From: Pontibacillus chungwhensis
GTDB taxonomy: Bacteria; Bacillota; Bacilli; Bacillales; BH030062
Direction: 5' to 3'
NCBI RefSeq assembly: GCF_030166655.1
Contig: NZ_CP126446.1
Coordinates: 4,077,607-4,141,606 of the forward strand
DNA length: 64,000 nt
This document shows positions 26,880 through 37,451 of the stretch, one piece after another. The position numbers were made by a program, and so were the translations under genes. Every line of letters begins with the position of its first letter. The first letter of the stretch is position 1. The notes under the pieces are model-generated. The model was given only the letters and a program-made list of their open reading frames with translations. It did no database searches and was not told the origin of the DNA.

Positions 26880-28283
26880 ATGAGCAAATCGAGTATAAGC
26901 TTTATATTGCGACTGAAACTTGATAAGAAGACAGCTTCTTTCGGTCAGATTGCTACTGTTATTAGTTCAGCAGGCGGGGATCTTGTCGCCATAGATGTTA
27001 TTAAGGAAAATAGAAACTCTACTATACGGGATCTAAGTATTAACATTCATCAGGAAGAGGTTCAAAATCGTATTACGGCTGAATTAAGGAAGTTAACAGG
27101 GATTACGATTCAACAGACCACTGACCGTACTTTCCTCGCTCATTCAGGTGGCAAGATTCACATTATGCCTAAAATCAAAATTGATAGCCGTGATGATATG
27201 TCGCGTGTTTACACACCTGAGGTAGCTAGAGTGTGCGAAGCAATTGATGAAAATGTAGAACTAGCCCACGACTATACCATTAAGAAGAATGCTGTGGCAG
27301 TGATTTCAGACGGAACCGCAGTTCTCGGTTTAGGAAAGATTAAACCAGAAGCAGCCATGCCTGTCATGGAAGGAAAAGCCATGCTATTCAAGCAATTCGC
27401 TGATATTGATGCTTACCCTATCTGTCTAGATACTCAAGATCCTGAAGAAATCATTACAATTGTTAAGGCACTCCAGCCCACATTTGGAGGGATTAACCTA
27501 GAAGACATAGCTTCTCCAAACTGCTTTTCCATTGAAGAACGCCTAAATAAAGAATTAGTCATTCCAGTGTTTCACGACGATCAGCACGGCACAGCTATTG
27601 TTGCATTAGCCGGATTGTTAAATGCCCTCAAACTCGTTTCTAAGCCTATCAAGGACTGTAAAATTATCGTTTGTGGGATTGGTGCAGCAGGTATGGCCAT
27701 TACCAACATGCTACTAAAAGCAGGAGCGAAAACGATTATAGGCGTCGATGTTGAGGGAGCGCTTCATTGCAATCAAAACTACGATCGTCCCGGTTGGAAT
27801 GAATTCGCTCAAAAAACCAATCCAAAGCAGGAAAAGGGAAAACTATGCGAGGTCATAAAGAATGCTGATGTGTTCATAGGTGTTTCAGCGCCTGGACTAT
27901 TAACCAAAGCTGATATTAAAAAAATGGCCAAGGATCCAATCATATTTGCTTTAGCCAATCCGAATCCAGAAATAAAACCAGAAGAAGCAAAGCCTTATGC
28001 AGCTGTTATTGCTACAGGGAGATCCGATTATCCAAACCAAGTAAATAACGTATTGTGTTTCCCAGGTATATTCAGGGGGGCACTAGACTGTCGCGCTACG
28101 GAAATTAATGATGAAATGAAGCTTGCCGCGGCTAAAGCAATTGCTTCAACTATTGGAGAAGAGGAGTTAGACGCCGAATATATTATTCCGAGTGTGTTTA
28201 ACAAGGAAGTCGTCCCCTCTATTCGCCAAGCCGTTATAGATGCAGCCGTTAACACGGGTGTGTCTCAGATTGAACCAGAATAG
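26880..28283 (+). CDS. NAD(P)-dependent malic enzyme with N-terminal ACT domain
   Basis: The protein has 467 residues. An ACT-like ligand-binding domain (about 1-75, with [12 protein letters not shown]) precedes a compact bacterial malic enzyme that decarboxylates malate to pyruvate. Key segments are [13 protein letters not shown], the catalytic lysine in [13 protein letters not shown], the metal site FHDDQHGTA and the cofactor motif [16 protein letters not shown]. The antiporter gene begins 21 nt after its stop, suggesting a malate uptake and conversion operon like B. subtilis mleA-mleN. ATG 26880 has AGAGAGGA at a slightly long spacing. Cofactor preference is not readable. Confidence 0.9.
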   Translation: MSKSSISFILRLKLDKKTASFGQIATVISSAGGDLVAIDVIKENRNSTIRDLSINIHQEEVQNRITAELRKLTGITIQQTTDRTFLAHSGGKIHIMPKIKIDSRDDMSRVYTPEVARVCEAIDENVELAHDYTIKKNAVAVISDGTAVLGLGKIKPEAAMPVMEGKAMLFKQFADIDAYPICLDTQDPEEIITIVKALQPTFGGINLEDIASPNCFSIEERLNKELVIPVFHDDQHGTAIVALAGLLNALKLVSKPIKDCKIIVCGIGAAGMAITNMLLKAGAKTIIGVDVEGALHCNQNYDRPGWNEFAQKTNPKQEKGKLCEVIKNADVFIGVSAPGLLTKADIKKMAKDPIIFALANPNPEIKPEEAKPYAAVIATGRSDYPNQVNNVLCFPGIFRGALDCRATEINDEMKLAAAKAIASTIGEEELDAEYIIPSVFNKEVVPSIRQAVIDAAVNTGVSQIEPE

Positions 28284-28304
28284 ATACGAAAAAGGAGCAC
28301 TCAA

Positions 28305-29786
28305 ATGAACGAAGACGATAAAAAGCAACGACAAGATGCAGAAGAAGCCGTTGGCAAAAAAGACATTAAGCATTTGGCGTTCTACGGAGGCCCATTTACC
28401 GCTACCATCCCGCTTGTGTTTTTTATTATTTGGGCCATCTCTTTAAGTGTGACAAAGCTGGTTACAGAGGAAGCCCTTGTTTTGGGTATGGTAATCGGCG
28501 TCGCACTCGGCCTATTCTTCTGTAAAACCGTTTGGAAAGATTACGCCCAAGGATTAGTAGAGGGAATGGCTCAACCGATAGGAATTATTGCAGTCATTGC
28601 TTGGTTTTGGGCAGGGATGTTCGCTAAACTCTTAGCGGCCGGAGGACTGGTAGAAGGTCTAATTTGGGTTGGATTTCAGACAGGCCTTGAAGGTGGCTTT
28701 ATTGTAGGATTAACCTTCCTATTGGCTGGTGTATTCTCAACAGCCGTAGGAACAGGGTACGGGACTGTAGCAACGTTCGGAATACTTATGTTTCCTGCAG
28801 GAATTATATTAGGGGCTGACCCCGTTATATTACTGGCAGCTATATTAAGCGGAGCTGTATTTGGTGATAACTTAGCCCCTGTATCGGACACCACCATCGT
28901 TTCAGCTACAACTCAGGAAGCGGATGTACCTGGAGTAGTCCGCTCTCGGTTTAAGTATTCCATTACAGCAGCTATACCTGCATTGATATTGTTTGTTATT
29001 TTAGGAGGAGGCGAGCAATCAAGCAATAAAGAAGCCTTTCTTCAGCTTCAAGAACAAGTAACACCTACAGGTTTATTGATGCTCATTCCATTTGCTATTG
29101 TATTATTTTTGGCTCTTTCCGGACGCCACTTATTAACATCATTAACAATAGGAATTGTATCCTCGATTGTCATGATCATTATAATTGGAGTCCCCCTTCG
29201 TAAAGTACTTTATATCTATCGCAACGAAGCAGGGGAAGCTGCAATTGGAGGCGCATTAATGAACGGAATCGGTGGATATTTTAATATGGCGATCCTCATT
29301 CTATTTATATTAGCAGCCGCTCACCTAATGGAGCTAGCTGGTACGATGGAAGCCATTAAAAACTTCTTTTTAAAAATTATAGATGGAATTGTCCGACGTG
29401 CTGAACTTTCGATTTTCGCCATCGTAGCCTTTTTAAATGTATTTATAACCATTAACACCGCTGCTGAAATTACGGCAGGACCTTTTGTTCGGAAAATTGG
29501 GGAAGAGTTTAATATACATCCATACAGAAGAGCCAATTTCCTTGATACTGTTTCGTCATCCTTAGGCTACATCTTCCCATGGAGTGGTGGTGTATTGTTA
29601 GCTTGGGCAACTATAAAAGGAGCAGCCAAGGAATATGAATTTCTACCTGTCGTAGGTCCTACGGAAGTATTTCCTTTTGTCTTTCAAGGATGGTTTCTAT
29701 TACTAGTGATGTTTATTTCGGCCCTGACAGGTTGGGGGCTTCGCTATAAAGGTGAAAACGGAGAAGAAATTAAACCCACTAAATAA
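28305..29786 (+). CDS. NhaC-family Na+/H+ (or malate/lactate) antiporter
   Basis: This 493-residue membrane protein has about 11-12 hydrophobic segments starting near residue 30. Family signatures are the GYGTVATFG loop and SGAVFGDNLAPVSDTTIVSATTQE near 185-210, which is the NhaC/MleN hallmark. Members exchange Na+ for H+, or couple Na+ and protons to malate/lactate exchange. The preceding malic enzyme makes malate transport plausible, but the substrate is inferred. The start ATG follows AAAAAGGAG. It would also suit a sodium-rich habitat. Confidence 0.88.
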   Translation: MNEDDKKQRQDAEEAVGKKDIKHLAFYGGPFTATIPLVFFIIWAISLSVTKLVTEEALVLGMVIGVALGLFFCKTVWKDYAQGLVEGMAQPIGIIAVIAWFWAGMFAKLLAAGGLVEGLIWVGFQTGLEGGFIVGLTFLLAGVFSTAVGTGYGTVATFGILMFPAGIILGADPVILLAAILSGAVFGDNLAPVSDTTIVSATTQEADVPGVVRSRFKYSITAAIPALILFVILGGGEQSSNKEAFLQLQEQVTPTGLLMLIPFAIVLFLALSGRHLLTSLTIGIVSSIVMIIIIGVPLRKVLYIYRNEAGEAAIGGALMNGIGGYFNMAILILFILAAAHLMELAGTMEAIKNFFLKIIDGIVRRAELSIFAIVAFLNVFITINTAAEITAGPFVRKIGEEFNIHPYRRANFLDTVSSSLGYIFPWSGGVLLAWATIKGAAKEYEFLPVVGPTEVFPFVFQGWFLLLVMFISALTGWGLRYKGENGEEIKPTK

Positions 29787-29870
29787 AGGATCCCTTTAAA
29801 AGGGTTCTTCATGGGGCTGTTTTTTAGAATTTCTAACACACGCATCTCTTTGCATAAATTAAGGAGATAT

Positions 29871-30259
29871 TTATCCACAGTTTATTTCAATCGTCTAGGT
29901 TTACTCAAAAGCTTCACGTTTCATAGACCAACACGAACCTTCTCCACTACTTTTTTGTAACTATTCCGGTTTTATAACAAGAAAGTAATAGTACAATTTG
30001 TCCTGATTTATTATTTTCTTTGCTGAATTTAAGCAAAATGAATGTCTCAAAATCTGATTAGTTCTTAGGGATGGGACCTTTAGTCTTAGCATATAAAAAC
30101 GTCAGTTTCTATTAAGAAACTGACGTTTTCCTTTACTCTTCTTATCAAAATTGTACGACTATTCCAACTTATCAACATACTTATCCACAATCTTAAAGTT
30201 CTTGTGATACTAACAAGGGAAAGGGGTATATAAACAAGTTATACACAAAGTTATCCACA
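29871..30259. promoter_or_regulatory. DnaA box cluster outside oriC
   Basis: Perfect TTATCCACA boxes lie at 29871-29879, 30181-30189 and 30251-30259, all on the plus strand. One-mismatch boxes are TTATCAACA at 30169-30177 and TTATACACA at 30239-30247. The last two boxes start exactly 12 bp apart. The region is non-coding, between the antiporter gene and the CxxH gene, about 34 kb from oriC. B. subtilis has DnaA box clusters outside oriC that titrate DnaA; that role here is inference. Confidence 0.6.
30096..30132 (+). terminator. intrinsic terminator, probably of the malic enzyme-antiporter operon
   Basis: AAAACGTCAGTTTCT pairs with AGAAACTGACGTTTT and is followed by CCTTT. It lies 310 bp beyond the antiporter stop. 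That 310-bp gap holds one DnaA box and no ORF I trust. Confidence 0.65.
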
Positions 30260-30278
30260 TATACACAAATGAATCACT

Positions 30279-30458
30279 TTATTTGGTATTAGAACCTGCG
30301 TTCGCCACTATATATGTAGCAGACTCACTACAGTATTCACACGCTGTGGATAATTGTTCATCTTTATTAAGTTGATCTAAGTTCGGGAAAGTTTCACACT
30401 CATCCACAATGACATCAATCCCCCGATCAACATGATCCTGACATACAAATAATTTCAA
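30279..30458 (-). CDS. small CxxH/CxxC protein
   Basis: This 59-residue protein has a CQDH motif near the N-terminus (KLFVCQDHVD) and a CEYC motif near residue 43 (STACEYCSES), a likely zinc site. It belongs to a small uncharacterised Bacillales family named after these motifs. The start is a TTG at 30458, placed 8 nt after AAGGGAGG; an in-frame GTG at 30467 lies too close to that site. It follows the wal operon end and htrC on the same strand. Function is unknown. Confidence 0.7.
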   Translation of the reverse strand: MKLFVCQDHVDRGIDVIVDECETFPNLDQLNKDEQLSTACEYCSESATYIVANAGSNTK

Positions 30459-30488
30459 ACTCCACACCTCCCTTATTTAAGAATAGGA

Positions 30489-30518
30489 AAAGCAGGGACA
30501 TCAGCCCCCGCTTCTTGT
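30489..30518 (-). terminator. weak intrinsic terminator after htrC
   Basis: On the minus strand AAGC-GGGG pairs imperfectly with CCCT-GCTTTT. It lies just beyond the protease stop and just upstream of the CxxH gene ribosome binding site. Confidence 0.4.
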
Positions 30519-30522
30519 TCTC

Positions 30523-31743
30523 TTAATAACTTTGATTGGACAACGTCATTGTAACTTCTTGCTGCTGTCCATTACGGAAGAATGTAACCGACATTTTGTC
30601 ACCAACGTTTTTATCCTTATACAAATGTTTACGTAAATCAACGATGCTTTGAATGTCTTTACCGTCTAATTGGGTAATGACATCATATTGCTGAAGTCCT
30701 GCTTGGTCAGCTGGAGAAGCGGTTTGTACATTATCAACCACAACACCACCATCAACCTCTTTAGGTAAACCTAAGATTTCCCTTTGTTGAGAACGAGGGA
30801 CTTCAGATAAAGAAACCGCTCCGATTCCCATAAATGGTCGAGTAACTTCTCCATCTTCTTCTATGTCTTCCATAATCGGAACAGCATTATTAATAGGGAT
30901 AGCAAACCCGATTCCTTCTACTGCTGATTTAGCAATTTTCATGGAGTTGATTCCTATAAGCTGGCCTTTTATATTAATAAGGGCACCGCCGCTATTCCCT
31001 GGATTAATTGCAGCATCCGTTTGCATCACTTCTGCCTGCCAATCCATTCGTCCATCTCCATTGAAATCTTGAGGGATCGCCCTTTGCTTTCCGCTAATAA
31101 TCCCTTTCGTAACAGATCCAGAGAACATCAACCCTAGTGGGCTACCAATAGCTATCGCTGGTTCCCCCACTTTTACATGGGACGAGTCGCCAATCTCAAT
31201 CACCTTATCCACTTTTGAATCTTCGACGGTCAGAACAGCTAAATCTGTATATGGATCAGCTCCAACTAACTCCGCTTCAATGCGGGTTCCGTCAATTAAA
31301 GAAACTTCCACTCGGTCAGCACCTTGAACCACATGGTTATTGGTTACGATATAGGCTTTGCCGTTTTCTTTTTTATAAATAACACCAGAACCTGTGCCTG
31401 CCTCGCCACCAGATGGTTGCTCTTGGAATAAACCTGAGGATTCGCGAATCTTCACAACGCCTACAACGGCCTCTTGCACATCACTTACTACCTCTGTAAC
31501 TTGAGTAGTAACATCCAAGTTCACATTTTCTGTTGTCGTATTATTACTTTCTCCTTCATCTGCTTGCACTTGTTTATTCTCTTGTGAGGATAAATCATAT
31601 GGCAAGAGATTCGATTGAATAAGAGCGGGTAACGCTAACATGATTAACACAGCACCAAGGATAATACCTACAACCGTCGGCATAATCCAGCCAGGACGCT
31701 TGTGTTGATTGCCTGAAGGGGTTTGATCATCATAGTAGCCCAT
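30523..31743 (-). CDS. htrC: HtrA-type membrane-anchored serine protease
   Basis: The protein has 406 residues. One membrane anchor lies at about 20-42. The trypsin-like domain has triad H137 (TNNHVV), D167 (TDLAVL) and S251 (NPGNSGGAL). A single C-terminal PDZ domain (about 300-400) contains GGVVVDNVQTASPADQAGL. It degrades or refolds damaged proteins at the outer membrane face. It occupies the position downstream of walJ as in B. subtilis (yyxA/htrC) and, like it, lacks a cleavable signal. A 63-bp gap separates it from walJ. Confidence 0.92.
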   Translation of the reverse strand: MGYYDDQTPSGNQHKRPGWIMPTVVGIILGAVLIMLALPALIQSNLLPYDLSSQENKQVQADEGESNNTTTENVNLDVTTQVTEVVSDVQEAVVGVVKIRESSGLFQEQPSGGEAGTGSGVIYKKENGKAYIVTNNHVVQGADRVEVSLIDGTRIEAELVGADPYTDLAVLTVEDSKVDKVIEIGDSSHVKVGEPAIAIGSPLGLMFSGSVTKGIISGKQRAIPQDFNGDGRMDWQAEVMQTDAAINPGNSGGALINIKGQLIGINSMKIAKSAVEGIGFAIPINNAVPIMEDIEEDGEVTRPFMGIGAVSLSEVPRSQQREILGLPKEVDGGVVVDNVQTASPADQAGLQQYDVITQLDGKDIQSIVDLRKHLYKDKNVGDKMSVTFFRNGQQQEVTMTLSNQSY

Positions 31744-31806
31744 TTAGCCTTCAATCCTTTCTGAACTAGATCTATACTAGTTCCCCGTTACCTCCCCATA
31801 CTTTTT

Positions 31807-32610
31807 CTAAACGTCATTCAGCGTATAGATGGGTGTAGCATGATTCGGGTCGGTATCAAATAAGTCAATCGCATTCCCTAAAGGAATACCACGTTCTTTT
31901 AACATATTCCCTACGGACATACGCGCTAGATCTTTCATGTTATTATCTTGACTTAAATGGGCTAAATAAATACGCTTTGTTGAATTGCCAATAATATCTG
32001 TTAATGCCAGTGCACTATCCTCATTAGAAACGTGCCCCTTGTCACCTAATATACGTCGTTTAACATTCCATGGATACCTTCCCATTCGGAGCATCTCCAC
32101 GTCATGATTGGATTCAAATATATAAGCATCAGCGTCTTCAACGGTCTTCTTGATTCGCTCAGATACATATCCCGTGTCCGTCACTAAAGCTACTTTCTTG
32201 CCATTATGGTGAAACACATAAAACATTGGCTCTGCCGCATCATGAGAAACTCCGAATGATTCAACTTCAAGGTCGCCAAAAGCTTTCACAGTTTCCATAG
32301 AGAACTCAAACTTCTGATCTGTTGTGATCTTCCCAATCTGACCTTCCATTGCTTTCCACGTTTTCTCATTCGCATAGATCGGTAAATTATACCGTCTCGC
32401 GAGTATGCCTAAACCTTTAATGTGATCGCTATGCTCGTGAGTTACAAGGATGCCATTTAAATCATGCGGATCTACGTCTACTTGAGACATGACACGCTCT
32501 AATTGTTTCCCGCTTAACCCGGCATCTACAAGTAACTTCTGTTGTTCAGTACCGATATAAAAGGCATTGCCGGTACTTCCGGATGCCAGTACGCTAAAGT
32601 GCATACTCAT
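31807..32610 (-). CDS. walJ: metallo-beta-lactamase fold hydrolase of the wal operon
   Basis: This 267-residue MBL-fold protein carries the metal-binding HEHSDH motif ([13 protein letters not shown]), the ligands of TDTGYVS, SNHD, and a C-terminal LAHLSQDNN. It is conserved as last gene of the wal operon (YycJ) and has been linked to DNA repair and to coordination of cell division with replication; the substrate is unsettled. ATG 32610 overlaps the walI stop by 4 nt and gives [17 protein letters not shown], matching the family start. Confidence 0.94.
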   Translation of the reverse strand: MSMHFSVLASGSTGNAFYIGTEQQKLLVDAGLSGKQLERVMSQVDVDPHDLNGILVTHEHSDHIKGLGILARRYNLPIYANEKTWKAMEGQIGKITTDQKFEFSMETVKAFGDLEVESFGVSHDAAEPMFYVFHHNGKKVALVTDTGYVSERIKKTVEDADAYIFESNHDVEMLRMGRYPWNVKRRILGDKGHVSNEDSALALTDIIGNSTKRIYLAHLSQDNNMKDLARMSVGNMLKERGIPLGNAIDLFDTDPNHATPIYTLNDV

Positions 32611-33479
32611 GATCCTCCACCCCAAATTGATTGTTCCAAATCGATTTGCTTACTTATGCTAGACATTGTTTCATTTACAAATTCATCTTCGTCCGTTGAA
32701 ATATACTGACCTTCGAGGCCACTGATAATAAAGTTTTGATCCTCATTCACTTTAATATTCCAAGTAGGAGAGAAAACCCGGTCTCCGTTCTCAAGCGGAA
32801 CTAAGGTGTAATAGCCAACGTCAAACTTTGACACCACATCTCCACTGTATAATTTATTTTTATCGAATAAATTACCGATGGCTTGGATTGGTTTAACGAG
32901 GTCTATCTTCTCCTCTGTACTCTTCAAATCATCTAGATGGGTTTGGACGAAAGCTGTAATGCCATCCTTTTCTTCGTTCAATTGAGCCATTACAATGCCC
33001 GATTCATTGTAATAAATGGGATCTTCCTTGAAGCGTTGAAAGAAAATCAGGACATTGTATTTCTCATTGTAATCCCAGAACTGATACTCATCTCCAAATA
33101 AGATCTTATTGTTAATGGTACCCTCGATTGTCTCATCACTGCTTTCTAGATCAACGGCAACTGGCTCCTCAAAAACAGATATCAATATATTGTTATCTTC
33201 CCCATAAATCTCAGGTTTTTGGTTTTCGTTTTCTTCTAATTCCTCTTTGTCTTCTTCTTTAAAGGCATATCGTTTAGCAGAAATATAAGATTTCTTTGGC
33301 GCTTCTTTAGGTACATTGTTCAGTTGGATATCCTCTGTCTTTAACTGTTCCTCTAAACTTGTATCCGTTAGAAGTCCAAGTTGAGCCTGCTCTGTCTTAT
33401 TCATAAATTGAAAGACCAAGAAGACATCTAATATTAAGAAGCATAGAATAAATAGCGTTTTAATCTGTCCCCATTGCAT
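32607..33479 (-). CDS. walI: WalI (YycI) accessory membrane protein
   Basis: The protein has 290 residues. One N-terminal transmembrane helix (about 7-25, [17 protein letters not shown]) anchors a large extracytoplasmic YycI domain. In B. subtilis WalI and WalH sit with WalK in the membrane and hold its kinase activity down. The gene starts inside the walH stop (TAATG overlap) and its own stop overlaps walJ. Confidence 0.92.
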   Translation of the reverse strand: MQWGQIKTLFILCFLILDVFLVFQFMNKTEQAQLGLLTDTSLEEQLKTEDIQLNNVPKEAPKKSYISAKRYAFKEEDKEELEENENQKPEIYGEDNNILISVFEEPVAVDLESSDETIEGTINNKILFGDEYQFWDYNEKYNVLIFFQRFKEDPIYYNESGIVMAQLNEEKDGITAFVQTHLDDLKSTEEKIDLVKPIQAIGNLFDKNKLYSGDVVSKFDVGYYTLVPLENGDRVFSPTWNIKVNEDQNFIISGLEGQYISTDEDEFVNETMSSISKQIDLEQSIWGGGS

Positions 33480-34780
33480 TATTCTGTGCTCCCTTCATCC
33501 ACAAGCTCTTCCCAATCGTCCTGTCCTACATATTTTATAAACCATGCCGGCTCTAATAAAATGACGAGCTCTTGTTGACCTTTTATTTCCACTCTGTACC
33601 CAATCTTAATATCTTCAAATGACTGATCCTCAATATAAGGTAAAATCTCTCTCCCCGATAAAATATCGTCATGTTGATTCGGATTTAGGATGGGATACCT
33701 AAGCTGGATAAGAGGTCTTTCATACTCAACAAGGTCCTGGTTTCGCCATGTTTGGGTAATCTTTAAACTTAGCTCTTTTCCCCCATCTAAAACAGGATAT
33801 CCATCCTGGAAAATTCGGTAATCAATAACATTATCTCGAATATCGAATAAATGATAGGAGGAGTTGGCTGTCCAACCGTTGTGGTCGTTTATATCATTCA
33901 AACTTTGCTTAATTAATTGTTGCCGAGACAGTTCGTTGGTTTCATCGGTTTGAAATTGCTCAAATCTCATATGTCTCTCATTTTCACTAACTTTCATTAA
34001 CCGGTTGTCTATATTGTAAAATGTTTCCCCGTACGTTGAATTCCGTTTGACGAGTTTTGGATTATTAAACAAAACATTTTTCATCGTTTCCACATTTAAC
34101 TTTTGAGCTTGAAATGGAAGAACAGGTAACGTAACTTGGGATTCAGGCAAATAGACCGGATTTCCGAAATAGTTGTCCACGCTGAAATATTCCATTTCAC
34201 TATTCGAACCTGTTAAATACTTCTCGACAGCATTCGATACATCAAAATTACGAATAACAGCACTATAAGCTGTACCACTTTGCCGTGAAACAAAGTAAAC
34301 ATCATAATACTTAGATTGATTCTGTGTGAAAGAAATAAAGATTTGATCAATATTCATATTCATTTCTTTGACATCTTTCTCTGCTTCACCACCGATCGTA
34401 AAGGTACTAGCTAATGTGCTAAGTGGAATTCCAGCAGGGTAAACAATTTCAATAGATGATTCGGTCTCAATCACATCCTTAGAGACCAAATTGATATCCG
34501 TTAATGGCCACTTGACTATTTTTTCATATAAATTTTTTGTTTCATTCCAACTCTTTAATGAAAAATGTCTTTCATCCTGATGAAACAATAACAATTCTGG
34601 CTTAATAATATCCGATACGCTTTGCTGTACACCGTTATTCAACTTCGTCTCCGCCTCTAAAATAGGGCTTCCATTATTAATGTCATCGTATTCAGGTTGA
34701 TAGGTCCAAAGGGCAAACGTAACCAATAGACTAATGGTTACGAGGAGCCCTAATATAATTGACTTTAAGTACTCCCACAT
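33479..34780 (-). CDS. walH: WalH (YycH) accessory membrane protein
   Basis: The protein has 433 residues. A single N-terminal transmembrane segment (about 7-28, IILGLLVTISLLVTFALW) precedes an extracytoplasmic YycH region. It modulates WalK together with WalI. Its start overlaps the walK stop by one base (TAATG), indicating tight coupling of the operon. Confidence 0.92.
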   Translation of the reverse strand: MWEYLKSIILGLLVTISLLVTFALWTYQPEYDDINNGSPILEAETKLNNGVQQSVSDIIKPELLLFHQDERHFSLKSWNETKNLYEKIVKWPLTDINLVSKDVIETESSIEIVYPAGIPLSTLASTFTIGGEAEKDVKEMNMNIDQIFISFTQNQSKYYDVYFVSRQSGTAYSAVIRNFDVSNAVEKYLTGSNSEMEYFSVDNYFGNPVYLPESQVTLPVLPFQAQKLNVETMKNVLFNNPKLVKRNSTYGETFYNIDNRLMKVSENERHMRFEQFQTDETNELSRQQLIKQSLNDINDHNGWTANSSYHLFDIRDNVIDYRIFQDGYPVLDGGKELSLKITQTWRNQDLVEYERPLIQLRYPILNPNQHDDILSGREILPYIEDQSFEDIKIGYRVEIKGQQELVILLEPAWFIKYVGQDDWEELVDEGSTE

Positions 34781-36636
34781 TACTCTTCATCCCCCTCATA
34801 TTGTTTCAATAACGGCAGGGTAAAGGTAACCTTTGTCCCCTTCCCTTCTTTACTATCAGCCCAAATCTCGCCCCCGTGAGCATCGATCATTTCCCTGGAA
34901 ATAGCCAAACCTAAACCTGTACCTCCGAGGTTCCTGGCACGGGCTTTATCAACTCGGTAAAATCGTTCAAACACCTTTTCCAATTTCTCTTTAGGAATCC
35001 CAACTCCTTCATCAGAGATCGATACTTCTAATTTCTGTTGATGTTCATTGATCTCTAATTGAAAGCCGATCGTTCCTCCTTCTGGAGAATACTTAATGGC
35101 ATTTGAAATGATGTTATCCAATACTTGGGTCATTTTATCCTTATCGATCCATACTTGAACTTCTTTATCCGGTAATTGCCGCTCAAAATTAATATGATCA
35201 TCTTGATTAATTTCAAAGCGTTCTACAACCGTTTGGAAAAACCCAATAAAATTAACTTTCTCTTTGTGCATTTTATAATCTTTATTGTCCATTTTAGAGA
35301 GCTGTAATAGATCATTAACAAGACGAATCATACGTTCTGTTTCGTTTTGAGTCACGTCTAAAAAGCGCGGGGCAATTTCTTTATCTTCCCACGCACCTTC
35401 TGTTAGAGTTTCTAAATAGCTCTTCATGGTTGTAAGAGGTGTACGAAGTTCGTGTGAGACATTTGCAACGAATTCTCTTCGTTCTCGTTCAATTTTTTCC
35501 TGTTCTGTTACATCACTTAAGACGGTGATATACCCATTCATTTGTTCCATTTCGTATTGAACGGCCGTAAAGCTTGCCTTAAGTAAAAGCTGTTGTTCAT
35601 CTTCACTAAAATCAATAATAATGGATTCCTGATCTTTTAGATCTGTAATACTATTAAGGCGCTTATGAATATTTAACACATTCAATAAAGGCTGGCCTTG
35701 TACATCTTCAATTTCTTGGCCGAGAAGTCTCGATGCAGGTTCATTCATGAGAATGATAGCCCCAGTATGGTCGGTAGCGATAACGCCTTCTGTCATATTG
35801 GAAAGAACTGAGCTTAGTTTTCGCCTCTCCCCTTCCGTTGTTGCCTGGGAGATTTTCAGTTTATCGTTCAGTTCATTAAACGAAACAGCCAGCTGTCCAA
35901 TCTCATCTTGTCCATAGACATTGACTTTCTGAGAGAAGTCTCCGGCACCCATGATTTTTGCATGTTTCCTCATTTCAGTAATCGGCTTTGTAATGGTTCT
36001 TGCAATAACAATACCTAATAGCACAGAAATGGATACGCCAAGGAAAGTTCCGTTTGCAAAAATGCGGTTAATGTCTTGGAGCTGCCCATAGACCTTTTCA
36101 ATAGAAGCTTTGAGATAGATCGCACCTACAACGACTTTCTGGTCTCCGTTTTGATTATCCTTTTCTTTTTCTTGGTAAATTGGAAAGGTTCGAACTAAAA
36201 CCCGTTCACCTTTTTGGTTCACCTTCGTATCTGCGTCTACCGTCCCAAGCATCAGTGTCCGTTGTATTTCAGTTAGTGGAAGCCTCTTTCCTACTTTACT
36301 CTTATCAGAATCTTCCGTAGCTGCAATCACACGGCTTTTATTGTTTACAACTAATAGTTCTGATATATTCTCAGCATCAAACCCCTGAAGGATGTCCTGA
36401 ACATCTTCTTCAAGGGAGGGGGCCTCTTCTTTTCGTTCTTTTGAGAATGCATCTTCCAACTGAATATTCAATATATCGACATTATTCGTTATAGATTCTT
36501 CAAAGTTCTGCTTCAATTTCTCTTCAAGTTGCTGAGAAAAGTAAGCTCCGATGACTTGAATCGGGAACAAAAGCAGGAGTGTAATAATGATAATAAACTT
36601 CAAGCGTATGGATTGAAAAAACCCCACCTTTTTCAT
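34780..36636 (-). CDS. walK: sensor histidine kinase WalK
   Basis: This 618-residue membrane kinase has two transmembrane helices (about 10-30 and 180-205) flanking an extracytoplasmic Cache/PAS-like domain. HAMP (ARTITKPITEMRKHAK), a cytoplasmic PAS, HisKA with VSHELRTPLTTMKSYLE and a HATPase with DEGVGIPKEKL and GLGLAISREM follow. WalK is the essential cell-wall homeostasis kinase of Firmicutes and phosphorylates WalR. It lies 7 bp downstream of walR. Confidence 0.97.
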   Translation of the reverse strand: MKKVGFFQSIRLKFIIIITLLLLFPIQVIGAYFSQQLEEKLKQNFEESITNNVDILNIQLEDAFSKERKEEAPSLEEDVQDILQGFDAENISELLVVNNKSRVIAATEDSDKSKVGKRLPLTEIQRTLMLGTVDADTKVNQKGERVLVRTFPIYQEKEKDNQNGDQKVVVGAIYLKASIEKVYGQLQDINRIFANGTFLGVSISVLLGIVIARTITKPITEMRKHAKIMGAGDFSQKVNVYGQDEIGQLAVSFNELNDKLKISQATTEGERRKLSSVLSNMTEGVIATDHTGAIILMNEPASRLLGQEIEDVQGQPLLNVLNIHKRLNSITDLKDQESIIIDFSEDEQQLLLKASFTAVQYEMEQMNGYITVLSDVTEQEKIERERREFVANVSHELRTPLTTMKSYLETLTEGAWEDKEIAPRFLDVTQNETERMIRLVNDLLQLSKMDNKDYKMHKEKVNFIGFFQTVVERFEINQDDHINFERQLPDKEVQVWIDKDKMTQVLDNIISNAIKYSPEGGTIGFQLEINEHQQKLEVSISDEGVGIPKEKLEKVFERFYRVDKARARNLGGTGLGLAISREMIDAHGGEIWADSKEGKGTKVTFTLPLLKQYEGDEE

Positions 36637-36643
36637 AATTAAG

Positions 36644-37348
36644 CTACTCCTGTTCAGGGTTTCTCAAATAATACCCCACTCCACGACGGGTAACGATCCA
36701 CATAGGTGTGCTTGGGTTCTCTTCGATTTTCTCACGTAATCGTCTGACAGTTACGTCCACTGTACGCACGTCGCCATAATAATCATATCCCCAGACCGTT
36801 TCAAGAAGATGCTCACGCGTCATAACCTGACCAATATTCTTTGCCAGGTAGTGAAGCAATTCAAATTCACGATGAGTCAGTTCAATCTGTTCACCGTCTC
36901 TTGTAACTGTGTAGGCATCAGGGTGAATAACCAGTTTCCCGATTTGAATATCATTGTTTGCCCTTCCGCTTTCCTCAGGCTCTTGCTGATGACGTCGTAA
37001 GTTTGCCTTTACCCTAGCAATCACTTCACGATTGCTGAACGGTTTGGTTACGTAGTCATCTGCTCCGAGCTCCAGACCAAGAACCTTATCGATCTCCGAA
37101 TCTTTGGCTGTTAGCATTAGAATCGGCATGTTTTTTGTTTTACGAATTTCTCGACAAACTTCCATACCGTCTTTACCTGGCAGCATAATATCAAGGAGAA
37201 TAATATCAGGGTCCTCTTGAAGTGCAAGATCGATGGCTTCATCCCCATCATAAGCACAAACCACGTTGTATCCTTCTTTTTCTAAGTTGAATTTTAGTAT
37301 ATCTGCAATTGGTTTTTCATCATCTACAACTAACACTTTAAAATTCAT
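36644..37348 (-). CDS. walR: response regulator WalR
   Basis: This 234-residue OmpR-family regulator has a receiver with D9/D10, phospho-acceptor D53 ([10 protein letters not shown]) and K102-type lysine in VTKPF. The C-terminal winged helix includes [12 protein letters not shown] and [16 protein letters not shown]. It controls autolysins and wall-synthesis genes through TGTWAH-N5-TGTWAH sites. It is the first gene of the walRKHIJ operon; the region upstream (37349-37450) holds its promoter, which I could not place with certainty. Confidence 0.97.
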   Translation of the reverse strand: MNFKVLVVDDEKPIADILKFNLEKEGYNVVCAYDGDEAIDLALQEDPDIILLDIMLPGKDGMEVCREIRKTKNMPILMLTAKDSEIDKVLGLELGADDYVTKPFSNREVIARVKANLRRHQQEPEESGRANNDIQIGKLVIHPDAYTVTRDGEQIELTHREFELLHYLAKNIGQVMTREHLLETVWGYDYYGDVRTVDVTVRRLREKIEENPSTPMWIVTRRGVGYYLRNPEQE

Positions 37349-37451
37349 CTATACCCCTTCTTTCTATCAGGTCGTGTAGTTCTTTAATATTTAATTCTAA
37401 CGTATTTTTCATTAAATGTCTTTTTCAATAGGATTACAATGCCCCATACGC

